Source: Paracoccus shandongensis
GTDB taxonomy: Bacteria; Pseudomonadota; Alphaproteobacteria; Rhodobacterales; Rhodobacteraceae
Length of the DNA: 64,000 nucleotides
Assembly (NCBI RefSeq): GCF_017315735.1
Contig: NZ_JAFLRK010000010.1
Span: 35,854-99,853, forward strand
Reading direction: 5' to 3'
Under the pieces are notes generated by a model, which saw only the letters and a program-made list of their open reading frames with translations, was not told where the DNA came from and searched no databases. Shown in pieces: positions 36,543 to 44,037 of this stretch; position 1 is the stretch's first letter, and every line of letters begins with the position of its first letter. The translations under genes and the position numbers were made by a program.

Positions 36543-37247
36543 TCAGATGCTCAGGTGGTTTAGCACCGTCTGCCGGGAGGCCGCTTCGCAAGCCCCTCCG
36601 TCGACAATCCGGCCCAGCTTCATCACTGCCCAGCGGTCCGCCACGTCCAACGCAAAGGCCAGGTTCTGCTCGACCAGAAGGATGCTGACTCCGCGCCGTT
36701 CTTGCTCGGCCCGCAAGGCGGCGGCGATCCGCTGGACCACACTGGGCTGCACCCCTTCCGAGATTTCGTCGATGAGCAGCAGATCGGGTTCGCACATCAT
36801 CGCACGCGACAGGATCAGCATCTTCTGTTCACCACCGGACAGGGTGCCCGTTTTCTGGTCCAGCCGGTCAAGCAAGAACGGAAAGCTGCAAGACACATGC
36901 TCCAGCGCACGCGGCAGGTCGCGGTCGTGGCGCAGCGCCAGCCGCAGGTTGTCGCGGATCGACAGGTCCTGGAACAGTGGCAGTTCCTGCGGCGCATAGC
37001 CGACGCCGTTGGCAAGAAGCCAGGAGGGGGGCTTGCCCGCAACCGGCCGCCCGTCAAGGGCGATCGTGCCGCCCCGCGTCCGGATCAGGCCCATCAGCGT
37101 CTTGAGCAGCGTCGTCTTGCCCATGCCGTTGCGCCCCATCAGCGCCAGGATCTCGCCCCGCTTCAGGGCCAGCACGACCCCTTGCAGGATATCGAGTGCG
37201 CCATAGCCTGACACGAGCCCGTCGATCGTCAGCTTGTTCTCAGTCAT
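36543..37247 (-). CDS. Branched-chain/amide-type ABC ATP-binding protein, LivF type
   Basis: 234 residues. ABC ATPase with Walker A GRNGMGKTT, signature LSGGEQKM, Walker B LLLIDEISEGVQP and H-loop LVEQNL, the LivF/UrtE pattern. ATG 37247 overlaps the livMG fusion stop by eight bases (ATGACTGA). It is the last gene of the nitrilase/ABC operon and pairs with the LivG domain of the fusion protein. Confidence 0.92.
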   Translation of the reverse strand: MTENKLTIDGLVSGYGALDILQGVVLALKRGEILALMGRNGMGKTTLLKTLMGLIRTRGGTIALDGRPVAGKPPSWLLANGVGYAPQELPLFQDLSIRDNLRLALRHDRDLPRALEHVSCSFPFLLDRLDQKTGTLSGGEQKMLILSRAMMCEPDLLLIDEISEGVQPSVVQRIAAALRAEQERRGVSILLVEQNLAFALDVADRWAVMKLGRIVDGGACEAASRQTVLNHLSI

Positions 37248-39012
37248 GGGCCACCCCTGAATAGATCGAGCGGACAAGGTCCGAGTTCACCACCGCATCA
37301 ACCGGTCCGTCCATGACCAACCGGCCCTGGTGCAGGACGACGATGCGCTTTGATATCTGCCTGACGAAATCAAGGTCGTGTTCGATCAGGACGGCAGCAT
37401 AGCCCAGATCCCGGGTTAGCCGGATCAGCACCTCGCCGATCAAGGTGCGTTCGGCCTTGGTCAGACCGGCCGTCGGCTCGTCCAGGAGGATCAGCCTGGG
37501 TTGCATGGCGACGACCATGGCCAGTTCCAAGCTTTGCCGCATGCCATGCGAAAGGCCGCTGACCGGCTCGCTCAGCTTGCCGTCCAGCCCGGTCAGCGAC
37601 AGGATGTCAAGCACTGCCCGAGGCAGGGTGATGCGCGCGGCGCGGCGCCAAAGGCTCGGGCGTTCCTGCGTCACGCGTGCAAGGCGCAGGCATTCCGCGA
37701 CGGTCATGGTCTCGAACACGCTTGCCACCTGGAACTTGCGGCCGACGCCCAGAGCCACGACAGCCTCGGGCGGGCGGCCCGCGATGTCCTGCCCGGACAG
37801 CAGAACGCGGCCTTCGATGGTTTCGGTGCCGTCCGACAGACAGCGCAGGAACGTCGTCTTGCCCGCCCCGTTCGGTCCGACGACCGAAACCAGCTCACCC
37901 GGCCTCACCTCGAGGTCAATTCCATCCAGGACGACGAAATCGCCATAGCTCTTGCGCATCCCGGATACGGACAGCAGCGGCGCGCTGTCTCTCTGCTGCA
38001 TGTGGTCGGGCAAGGCGCCAAGCTGCGGCACGGGGGCGCCGCCCCTGCGTCGCGGGATGAACCCGGCAAGGCCGCGCGGCATGAACAAGATCATCACCAC
38101 GAATAAGATGCCGATGATCAATTGCCACAGGTAAGGCATGGCCCCCGAAAGCTGCGCCCCCAGATAGTCGATGCCGATGGCGCCCATCGCCGGTCCCAGG
38201 ATGGTGCCGCGCCCGCCAAGCGCCGTCCAGACGATCATCTGCGTGCCAAAGCCGAAGCCCGCGATTTCAGGCGCGACGATCCGCCCGGCATTGGCGTAAA
38301 GAAACCCGGCGATCCCCGCGACCCCACCCAGTGCCGTCATCAGCAGGATCTGCACCCGTTGCGTGCGGATGCCAAGATACGCCGCGCGCAGCGGGTTGTC
38401 GCGGATCGCCACCAACAGGCGCCCGGCATCCGAACGCACGATGACCCAGGACAGCGCCGCGAACAGGATCAGTGCCACCCCGGCCAGCCGGAAGTAATTC
38501 GCCGCGCCCAGCTTCATGGTCGGATAACCAACCAGTCCGCTGGACGATCCGGTAAAGCTGCCGCCCGCAAAGATTGCCTGCGTCAGCACGATTGGCACCA
38601 CCAGCGAGATGACCGAGGCGTAAAGCGGAGTCGACTTGTGATAAAAGGACAGCCAGCCAACAAGCGCGGCAAGCCCCATCGGCAGGACTAGCGACAGGAC
38701 AAGGGCCAAGGCAAAGTTCTGCGCCCCTCCGCCGACATGGGTCAGGATGAGCGCGGTGGCATAAGCGCCCGCACCGAAAAAGGCCGACTGGCCGAACGTC
38801 AGGATACCTGCATAGCCCCACAGCAGGTCCACCGTGATCGCCATCATCGCATAGATCATGGAGCGGGTCAGGACGTTGAGGGTGAAGCGGTCCAGAAACA
38901 GCGGGCCCAGCAGCACAAGCACAAGGCCCAGGACGCCCAGGGCGATCAGCCCGGTGCCATGCCGGGTCAGCAGTTGCTGGGGTGCGGGGGTGGATTGTGC
39001 TTGGTCAGTCAC
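37240..39012 (-). CDS. ABC permease-ATPase fusion, LivM-LivG type
   Basis: 590 residues in one chain. Residues about 1-325 are a LivM permease with ten or so helices and the loop LVAIRDNPLRAAYLGI. Residues about 345-590 are a LivG ATPase with Walker A GPNGAGKTT, signature LSHGMRQSLELA and Walker B LILLDEP. LivM-LivG fusions occur in some Proteobacteria, and here the arrangement fixes a one-to-one ratio. The start is GTG 39012, overlapping the livH stop by eight bases. Confidence 0.92.
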   Translation of the reverse strand: MTDQAQSTPAPQQLLTRHGTGLIALGVLGLVLVLLGPLFLDRFTLNVLTRSMIYAMMAITVDLLWGYAGILTFGQSAFFGAGAYATALILTHVGGGAQNFALALVLSLVLPMGLAALVGWLSFYHKSTPLYASVISLVVPIVLTQAIFAGGSFTGSSSGLVGYPTMKLGAANYFRLAGVALILFAALSWVIVRSDAGRLLVAIRDNPLRAAYLGIRTQRVQILLMTALGGVAGIAGFLYANAGRIVAPEIAGFGFGTQMIVWTALGGRGTILGPAMGAIGIDYLGAQLSGAMPYLWQLIIGILFVVMILFMPRGLAGFIPRRRGGAPVPQLGALPDHMQQRDSAPLLSVSGMRKSYGDFVVLDGIDLEVRPGELVSVVGPNGAGKTTFLRCLSDGTETIEGRVLLSGQDIAGRPPEAVVALGVGRKFQVASVFETMTVAECLRLARVTQERPSLWRRAARITLPRAVLDILSLTGLDGKLSEPVSGLSHGMRQSLELAMVVAMQPRLILLDEPTAGLTKAERTLIGEVLIRLTRDLGYAAVLIEHDLDFVRQISKRIVVLHQGRLVMDGPVDAVVNSDLVRSIYSGVAHD

Positions 39013-39838
39013 GGGCGAAACCCTTCGGATGAAGCCGCAGCATGACAGCGCACAGCACCGCCACGGTTACGCTGCCAAGGATGGGGCTGACCCAAGTCGA
39101 GACAAGCACCTGTGCCGCACCAAAGCACAGGCAGGCCAGCGCCAGCGCGGCAACCGAGGTGCCCGAAACCATGACCAGCATGAAGGCCCCGATCAGCCAG
39201 GAAATTCCCATCGACGGATCGACGCTGGACAAGGGCGTCAGCAGCACTCCGGCCACGGCCGCGATGGCGGAACCCAGCATGAATGTGATCATCCGCACCC
39301 GCCCTGTATTCATGCCAAGTGCCCGTGCCAACGTCTCGTTCATGATGACGGCCTGTGCATTCAGGCCCAGACGAGTGCGTTCGAGCACAAGAACGAAGAC
39401 CACGCCCAGCACGACCGCCGCCGCCAGCAGAAACAGCCGATAGCTGGAATAAGGCGTGCCAAGCATGTTCACCGTTCCCCCCATCAGCGCGGGCGGCATC
39501 TGCATGTCGCGTCCGAAGCCCAAGGTGATCAGTTGCACGATCACGACCCCGAGCCCCCATGTCGCCAGGATCGCATCCAGCGGGCGGCGATAAAGCGGAC
39601 GGACGATGGCAACCTCGGTCAAGGCGCCCAGCAGCCCGCCGACAAGCAGGGCCAAGGGCAGCGACAGCCAGGGGTCAAGTCCCATTCCGGTGGCGAGGAC
39701 GGTGGTATAGGCGCCGATGGTAAGCCAGGCGGCATGGGCAAAATTGATGATCTTCAACACGCCGAAGATCACGAACAGCCCGGCGGCGACGATGAACAAA
39801 AGCGCGGCTGTGGTGGCGATATCAAGCAGCAGGGCCAT
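39005..39838 (-). CDS. ABC permease, LivH type
   Basis: A 277-residue LivH/UrtB-class permease with eight or more helices. The N-terminal FGVLKIINFAHAAWLTIGAY and the NAQAVIMNETLARALGMN loop are family landmarks. GGAGGA lies six bases before ATG 39838. It lies between the binding-protein gene and the livMG fusion in the operon. Confidence 0.93.
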   Translation of the reverse strand: MALLLDIATTAALLFIVAAGLFVIFGVLKIINFAHAAWLTIGAYTTVLATGMGLDPWLSLPLALLVGGLLGALTEVAIVRPLYRRPLDAILATWGLGVVIVQLITLGFGRDMQMPPALMGGTVNMLGTPYSSYRLFLLAAAVVLGVVFVLVLERTRLGLNAQAVIMNETLARALGMNTGRVRMITFMLGSAIAAVAGVLLTPLSSVDPSMGISWLIGAFMLVMVSGTSVAALALACLCFGAAQVLVSTWVSPILGSVTVAVLCAVMLRLHPKGFARD

Positions 39839-39904
39839 GCGGTTCCTCCGTTGAGATGCGGGTTGGCCGCGACCGCGCAGCGGCGGTCGCCCCCTTCGCG
39901 CGTG

Positions 39905-41062
39905 TCAAAGATCGGGGCACTGCGCGCCGGGATCGACATCGGGGAGATGGGTGACAATCTTGACCGATCCATCGGCCTGCACCTCGCCCAGATACATCGT
40001 CAATGGCGCGTGATGCTGGCGGGACATCGCAATCTCGCCCCGCGGGCCCTTGAAGGACACCTGCGGCAGGGCGGCCAGGACTGCGTCGGTTTCGGTGCTG
40101 CCGGCCTTTTCAACGGCGGCCTTGTAAAGGTAAATTGCTTCGTATTGGGGAACGGACAGGTCGTTCGGGGTTCGCATGTCAGCGCCGAACTTTGCTGTCA
40201 TGGCTTCGATGAAGGCCTTGTTTTCAGGGTTGTCGATCCCGGTCAGATACGAGGCCGAGATCAGGATGCCCGTTGCATCCGCACCCATGGCCTTGGCTGT
40301 CCCTTCGTCCACCGCAAGGTTGGCATAGGGGATCGCATTGCCCGCCGCCCGCAACTGCTTGGTCAGGGTGACATTGGGCGCACCGCCCGCTGTGGAGGTG
40401 ATGACCGCATCTGCCCCAGACCCGCGCAGGTTCGAGATGATCGCCGTCCAGTCCGACCCGTCCATGGGCAGATATTCCTCGCCCGCGATCTCGCCGCCCT
40501 TGCTTTCGATATACTGGCGCGAGAATTCCAGCATTCCACGTCCGAAGGCGTAATCCGATCCGATCAGGAAAAAGCGCCTGGCCCCATCCGCCATCAGCTT
40601 CTCGACCACCGGGGGAACCTGCTGTTCAGGCACCCAGCCGTTGACGAACATATTGGGCGAACAGGAGCGGCCTTCATAGAAGGAGGTATAGATATAGGGC
40701 TTCTCGCCTTCCTCGACGATGGGCAGGCCGGCATTCCGCGCGGCCGAGGTTTCCATCGAGATCAACACATCCACGTCGTCCTGGAACACCAGCGTGTTGA
40801 AGGCCGACTGCGCGCCCGTCGCGCCCGAGCCGTCATCGACGACCTGGATCGCGACCGGCCGGCCAAGGATGCCACCGGCGGCGTTGATCTGTTCGACGGC
40901 CAGTTCGCTGGATTGCACGACAGCCGGGGCGACAACGCTGTTGGCGCCCGACAGCCCGACCGGGATGCCGATGGTGATCGGCTCGCCGTCCTGTGCCACG
41001 GCGGCGCCCCCGAACATCGTGGCCATCATCAGCCCGAAGCGGATGGATTTCATGGTCTTCAT
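39905..41062 (-). CDS. ABC substrate-binding protein, amide/urea/branched-chain class
   Basis: A 385-residue periplasmic-binding fold type I protein with signal peptide (IRFGLMMATMFGGAAVAQD). The mature part begins ITIGIPVGLSGANSVVAP and shows IYTSFYEGRSCSPNMFVNG and AVDEGTAKAMGADATGIL. It is related to UrtA/AmiC/FmdD proteins that bind short amides or urea. Its neighbour nitrilase and the AmiC-like sensor point to an amide or nitrile-derived ligand. Start ATG 41062 or 41053. Confidence 0.88.
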   Translation of the reverse strand: MKTMKSIRFGLMMATMFGGAAVAQDGEPITIGIPVGLSGANSVVAPAVVQSSELAVEQINAAGGILGRPVAIQVVDDGSGATGAQSAFNTLVFQDDVDVLISMETSAARNAGLPIVEEGEKPYIYTSFYEGRSCSPNMFVNGWVPEQQVPPVVEKLMADGARRFFLIGSDYAFGRGMLEFSRQYIESKGGEIAGEEYLPMDGSDWTAIISNLRGSGADAVITSTAGGAPNVTLTKQLRAAGNAIPYANLAVDEGTAKAMGADATGILISASYLTGIDNPENKAFIEAMTAKFGADMRTPNDLSVPQYEAIYLYKAAVEKAGSTETDAVLAALPQVSFKGPRGEIAMSRQHHAPLTMYLGEVQADGSVKIVTHLPDVDPGAQCPDL

Positions 41063-41104
41063 CTTTGTTTTTCCCTGTTGATTTGGTTGTTCATGGTCGG
41101 TCGA

Positions 41105-41950
41105 TCAGGTGTAAAGATCGGTGCGGCGGTCTTCCCAGACGTTGTTTCGGTCGCTGAGGCGGCGATGGTTTTCCCTGTTGCCGAAGACCACATCGGCGAT
41201 CAGGATTTCCGGCTCGGTCCCCGATGCCGGGCCAGCCAGCGGCCAGCCGCGCGGGCCGACGATCAGGCTGCACCCCAGGAAGAGCTGACCCCGTTCGACG
41301 CCCACACGGTCAGCGCAGGCGATGGAGACGCCGTTGGAATGGGCGGCCGCCTTGTGCAGGACGTTGGCCATGGGTTCGGCGTTCGGCGGCTGATCCGGCA
41401 TGGGCACCCAGTTCGTCGGCACGCAGATCAGTTCGGCGCCGGCGGCGACCAGGCCGCGGAATGTTTCGGGGAACCAGCCGTCATAGCAGATCGCCACCCC
41501 AACCCTGCCGTAGGCGGTATCGAACACCGGAAGTCCCAGGTTGCCCGGCTCGAAGAACAGCTTTTCCGCATTCCACAGGTGCAGCTTGCGAAAGGTTCCC
41601 AGATAGCCTTCGGGACCGCAGAAGATGGCCGAATTGTAGTAATGGCCGTCGGCGTTTTCACACAACCCCGATGCGATATAGACGCCCAGGTCGCGGGCCA
41701 GGGCAATCAGGTGCTGCGCGGCACGGCCGTCCGGGATCGGCGCGGCAAGCCGTTCCACCTCGTCATGGCTTTCGAAAACATAGCCGGTGTCGGCCAGTTC
41801 CGGCAGAACAAGGATCCTTGCGCCTTGTGCCGCTGCCTCGGATGCAAGGCGGGTGATTTCGGCCAGATTGGCATCAACCGCGCCGAACTGCGGTTCGAAT
41901 TGCAGGCAGGCCACGGTGACGGCCTGACTGAGTCGGTCTTCTTGTTCCAA
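41105..41950 (-). CDS. Carbon-nitrogen hydrolase (nitrilase superfamily amidase)
   Basis: 281 residues with the catalytic Glu-Lys-Cys triad of the superfamily: Glu in LPELADTGY, Lys in FRKLHLW, Cys in VAICYDGWFPE. It hydrolyses a C-N bond of an amide, or less likely a nitrile. The best start is TTG 41950, preceded by GGAGG at five bases spacing; the in-frame ATG near 42001 lies inside the terminator hairpin and has no ribosome site. The gene follows an attenuator (41965-42058) and leads the ABC importer genes. Confidence 0.87.
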   Translation of the reverse strand: MEQEDRLSQAVTVACLQFEPQFGAVDANLAEITRLASEAAAQGARILVLPELADTGYVFESHDEVERLAAPIPDGRAAQHLIALARDLGVYIASGLCENADGHYYNSAIFCGPEGYLGTFRKLHLWNAEKLFFEPGNLGLPVFDTAYGRVGVAICYDGWFPETFRGLVAAGAELICVPTNWVPMPDQPPNAEPMANVLHKAAAHSNGVSIACADRVGVERGQLFLGCSLIVGPRGWPLAGPASGTEPEILIADVVFGNRENHRRLSDRNNVWEDRRTDLYT

Positions 41951-41964
41951 CGTGTCCTCCAACG

Positions 41965-42006
41965 AAAAAAGCCCATGGATGCGGACGAAACCGCATTCCA
42001 TGGGCT
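41965..42006 (-). terminator. Leader intrinsic terminator of the nitrilase-ABC operon
   Basis: On the minus strand AGCCCATGGA-A-TGCGG pairs with CCGCA-TCCATGGGCT (15 base pairs, one bulged A, loop TTTCGT) and is followed at once by TTTTTT. It lies only 15 bases before the TTG start of the nitrilase gene and before its ribosome site, so it would stop transcription between amiR and the nitrilase gene unless antiterminated. Confidence 0.85.
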
Positions 42007-42026
42007 ACCCAGCCTTGATTTTCTGT

Positions 42027-42058
42027 CGGCAATCCTGCCGTGCGAGCGATCCTGCTCG
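42027..42058 (-). promoter_or_regulatory. Tandem hexaloop hairpins, candidate ANTAR-binding RNA
   Basis: On the minus strand two hairpins stand two bases apart: CGAGC-AGGATC-GCTCG (42058-42043) and CGGC-AGGATT-GCCG (42040-42027). Both have six-base loops starting AGGAT. ANTAR regulators bind paired hairpins with hexanucleotide loops just upstream of a terminator, with A at loop position 1 and usually G at 4; here position 4 is A and G is at 2 and 3. Twenty bases further lies the intrinsic terminator. The ANTAR gene is the one immediately upstream. Confidence 0.75.
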
Positions 42059-42166
42059 TCCTTCAGCTTGCCACAAGGCCAGCGTATGTCAACAATGCAA
42101 CAAGAAAATTCCCCCGTCTTTCAAAAGTCCGCAATATTCGATCAAGACAGAGACATGCCCGCTGCC

Positions 42167-42826
42167 TTATTTGGCAGAACCAGGATCGTTTCCTGATATG
42201 GACAGGCCTATCCCGCTCAGCGTGGTTTTTGCCTCAAGCAAGGCGCCCGCAACAGAAGCCAGCGACACGCGTCGCGCCGTCGCCTGCTCGTGCAATGTGC
42301 GATAGGCTTCGTCATCGGAAATGCTGCGCAGTTCGGCCATCAGCTTGACAGCGCGTTCGACCAGGCGGCGGCCTTTCATCGTTTCCTCAAGCTTCTGGAT
42401 CTTGCCTGACAACCGCCCTTCATAGCCACGTCGATACCGCGCCAGCACAAATTGCGCCAGAATCCCGAAAGGGCGTAGCGGTTTCGAGATCACGCCATGC
42501 ACGTTCAAGTCCATGATCGCCTGCAAGGCCGTCGGCGTTTCATAGGTCATGATGGCGATGATCGCAGGATTGCGATCCTGAAGCATCGCCGACAGGGTTT
42601 CTCGCGGCAGGTTGTCCACCTGGACAAAGATGGTGTCGGTATCGGGCGGCACAGCGGCAGGCAGCGGCCAAGTCGCCGTCACCGAACACCCCAGGCGTTT
42701 CAGATGCGCGGTCAGCATCGCCCCATCCTCGTCGCGCGGATGCAAGACCAGCACCCGCGCATGCCGCAGATCGTCAAGGACGCGGCGCATGACGGGGGGC
42801 TTGGGACGATCCGGCTGCCCGTTCAT
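42167..42826 (-). CDS. AmiR/NasR-like transcription antiterminator with ANTAR domain
   Basis: 219 residues. An N-terminal pseudo-receiver (about 15-130, ARVLVLHPRDEDGAMLTAHL) is joined by a coiled coil (LSGKIQKLEETMKGRRLVER) to a C-terminal ANTAR three-helix bundle (ELRSISDDEAYRTLHEQATA). This is the layout of Pseudomonas AmiR. It should bind the leader RNA hairpins downstream and prevent termination. Its ATG 42826 shares one base with the amiC stop (TGATG), fitting the AmiC-AmiR complex in which the sensor silences the antiterminator until amide binds. Confidence 0.88.
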   Translation of the reverse strand: MNGQPDRPKPPVMRRVLDDLRHARVLVLHPRDEDGAMLTAHLKRLGCSVTATWPLPAAVPPDTDTIFVQVDNLPRETLSAMLQDRNPAIIAIMTYETPTALQAIMDLNVHGVISKPLRPFGILAQFVLARYRRGYEGRLSGKIQKLEETMKGRRLVERAVKLMAELRSISDDEAYRTLHEQATARRVSLASVAGALLEAKTTLSGIGLSISGNDPGSAK

Positions 42827-43971
42827 CAGACCCAAACCTCGTCAAAGCGCGCGGTGGCCAGATAGGGGTCAGGGCGCACCGGCCCGGTTGTCTGCCAGAC
42901 GACGTCGAACAATCCGTCCGCGCGGGCAACGCCGATGCGCGGGGTCAACGACAGGTGACGGTTTTCCGAGTCGATGCCGACCAGTCCCTCGGGGGCGAGC
43001 AGGCTTTGGCCCAGAAGATGCGGCGACAATGCCGAAGGCTCCAGGCTATCCGCCATCTCCAGCGCGTGGGCCAGAAGATAGACTTGAAGATAAGCGGTTT
43101 GCGACCAGACGCTGGTGGTGAAATCCGCCCCGAATCGCGCCTTGTAGGCCTGGACGAAGCGTCGGTTTTCCGGCGATTCCAAGGTTTGGAAATAGCTTGC
43201 CGACAGCACATGCCCTTTGCAATGATCGATGCCGATCTCGCGGATCTCGGTTTCGGCCATGGTCAGACTGGCGATGGGGCGGCTTTGGGTATCGAAGCCG
43301 GCTTCGGCATACATGCGGTAAAGCTGGCGCGCCGGCGCCCCGATTACGGTGCTGAAGACCACATCGGCCTTCCAGTCGCGAAGGTGGCCCATCAGGCCTG
43401 CAATTTCAGCCTGCGACGCTTCCAGCGGGACATAAACCTCGCCCACGATCTGCGCGCCCTTAGCTTCCAGGATGTCGCGCATGGTGCGGTTCGATTCGCG
43501 GGGAAAAATATAATCCGCGCCGACAAAGCCGATACGCTTTCCATAGCGACCGATCAGAAAATCCGCCAAGGGAAAGGCGCATTGGTTCAAGGTAGCGCCG
43601 GAATAGATCACGTTTTCAGAATATTCGAACCCTTCATAAACCGAAGGATAGAACAGCAGCGCATCATGCCGTTCGACCAGGGGCAGAACCGCCTTGCGCG
43701 AGGCGGAATGGGAACAGCCGAAAATCGTTGTCACATCCTCGTCCACGATCAGTTGCCGGGCCATCTGGCGATAGATCGCCGGGTCGCTCGATTTCGGATC
43801 GCGAAATACCGGGCAAAGCGGGCGGCCCCTGACGCCCCCCGCATGGTTGATCTCTTCGATGGCCAGGATGGTGCCCCGCAGATGGTCGCTTTCCGTCAAG
43901 GCACTGAGCCCACTGCACGAGAACAGCACGCCGACACGCCAATCCTCTGAACCGTTGGGTTTAGTATTCAT
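42826..43971 (-). CDS. AmiC-like amide sensor / negative regulator
   Basis: 381 residues of type I periplasmic-binding fold but without signal peptide: the protein begins MNTKPNGSEDWRVGVLFSCS. It is thus cytoplasmic like Pseudomonas AmiC rather than an ABC component. Landmarks include HLRGTILAIEEINHAGGVRG, PSVYEGFEYSENVIYSGATL and DHCKGHVLSASYFQTLESPE. In the family, ligand binding releases AmiR. The gene is coupled to amiR and follows the amidase gene by 66 bp. Confidence 0.87.
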   Translation of the reverse strand: MNTKPNGSEDWRVGVLFSCSGLSALTESDHLRGTILAIEEINHAGGVRGRPLCPVFRDPKSSDPAIYRQMARQLIVDEDVTTIFGCSHSASRKAVLPLVERHDALLFYPSVYEGFEYSENVIYSGATLNQCAFPLADFLIGRYGKRIGFVGADYIFPRESNRTMRDILEAKGAQIVGEVYVPLEASQAEIAGLMGHLRDWKADVVFSTVIGAPARQLYRMYAEAGFDTQSRPIASLTMAETEIREIGIDHCKGHVLSASYFQTLESPENRRFVQAYKARFGADFTTSVWSQTAYLQVYLLAHALEMADSLEPSALSPHLLGQSLLAPEGLVGIDSENRHLSLTPRIGVARADGLFDVVWQTTGPVRPDPYLATARFDEVWV

Positions 43972-44037
43972 GGCCTGTCCGGGGGTGTTGTTGAAGGTCT
44001 TGAAAATACTGCTCCGATCATCCCGTCGGCACAAGGA

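Noticed and set aside
42087..42092. TTGACA on the minus strand upstream of the nitrilase leader as a -35 box
   Set aside because: The matching -10 position is poor (AAGCTG) and the start would fall inside the first hairpin, removing the proposed ANTAR site; the operon is more likely read from upstream.
38858..42196. A 1112-codon plus-strand open frame across the liv and nitrilase genes
   Set aside because: It is antisense to five convincing genes and to the leader terminator and shows no family motif.
42826..43971. An ABC periplasmic binding protein
   Set aside because: It lacks any signal peptide and is coupled to an ANTAR regulator gene, so an AmiC-like cytoplasmic sensor fits better.
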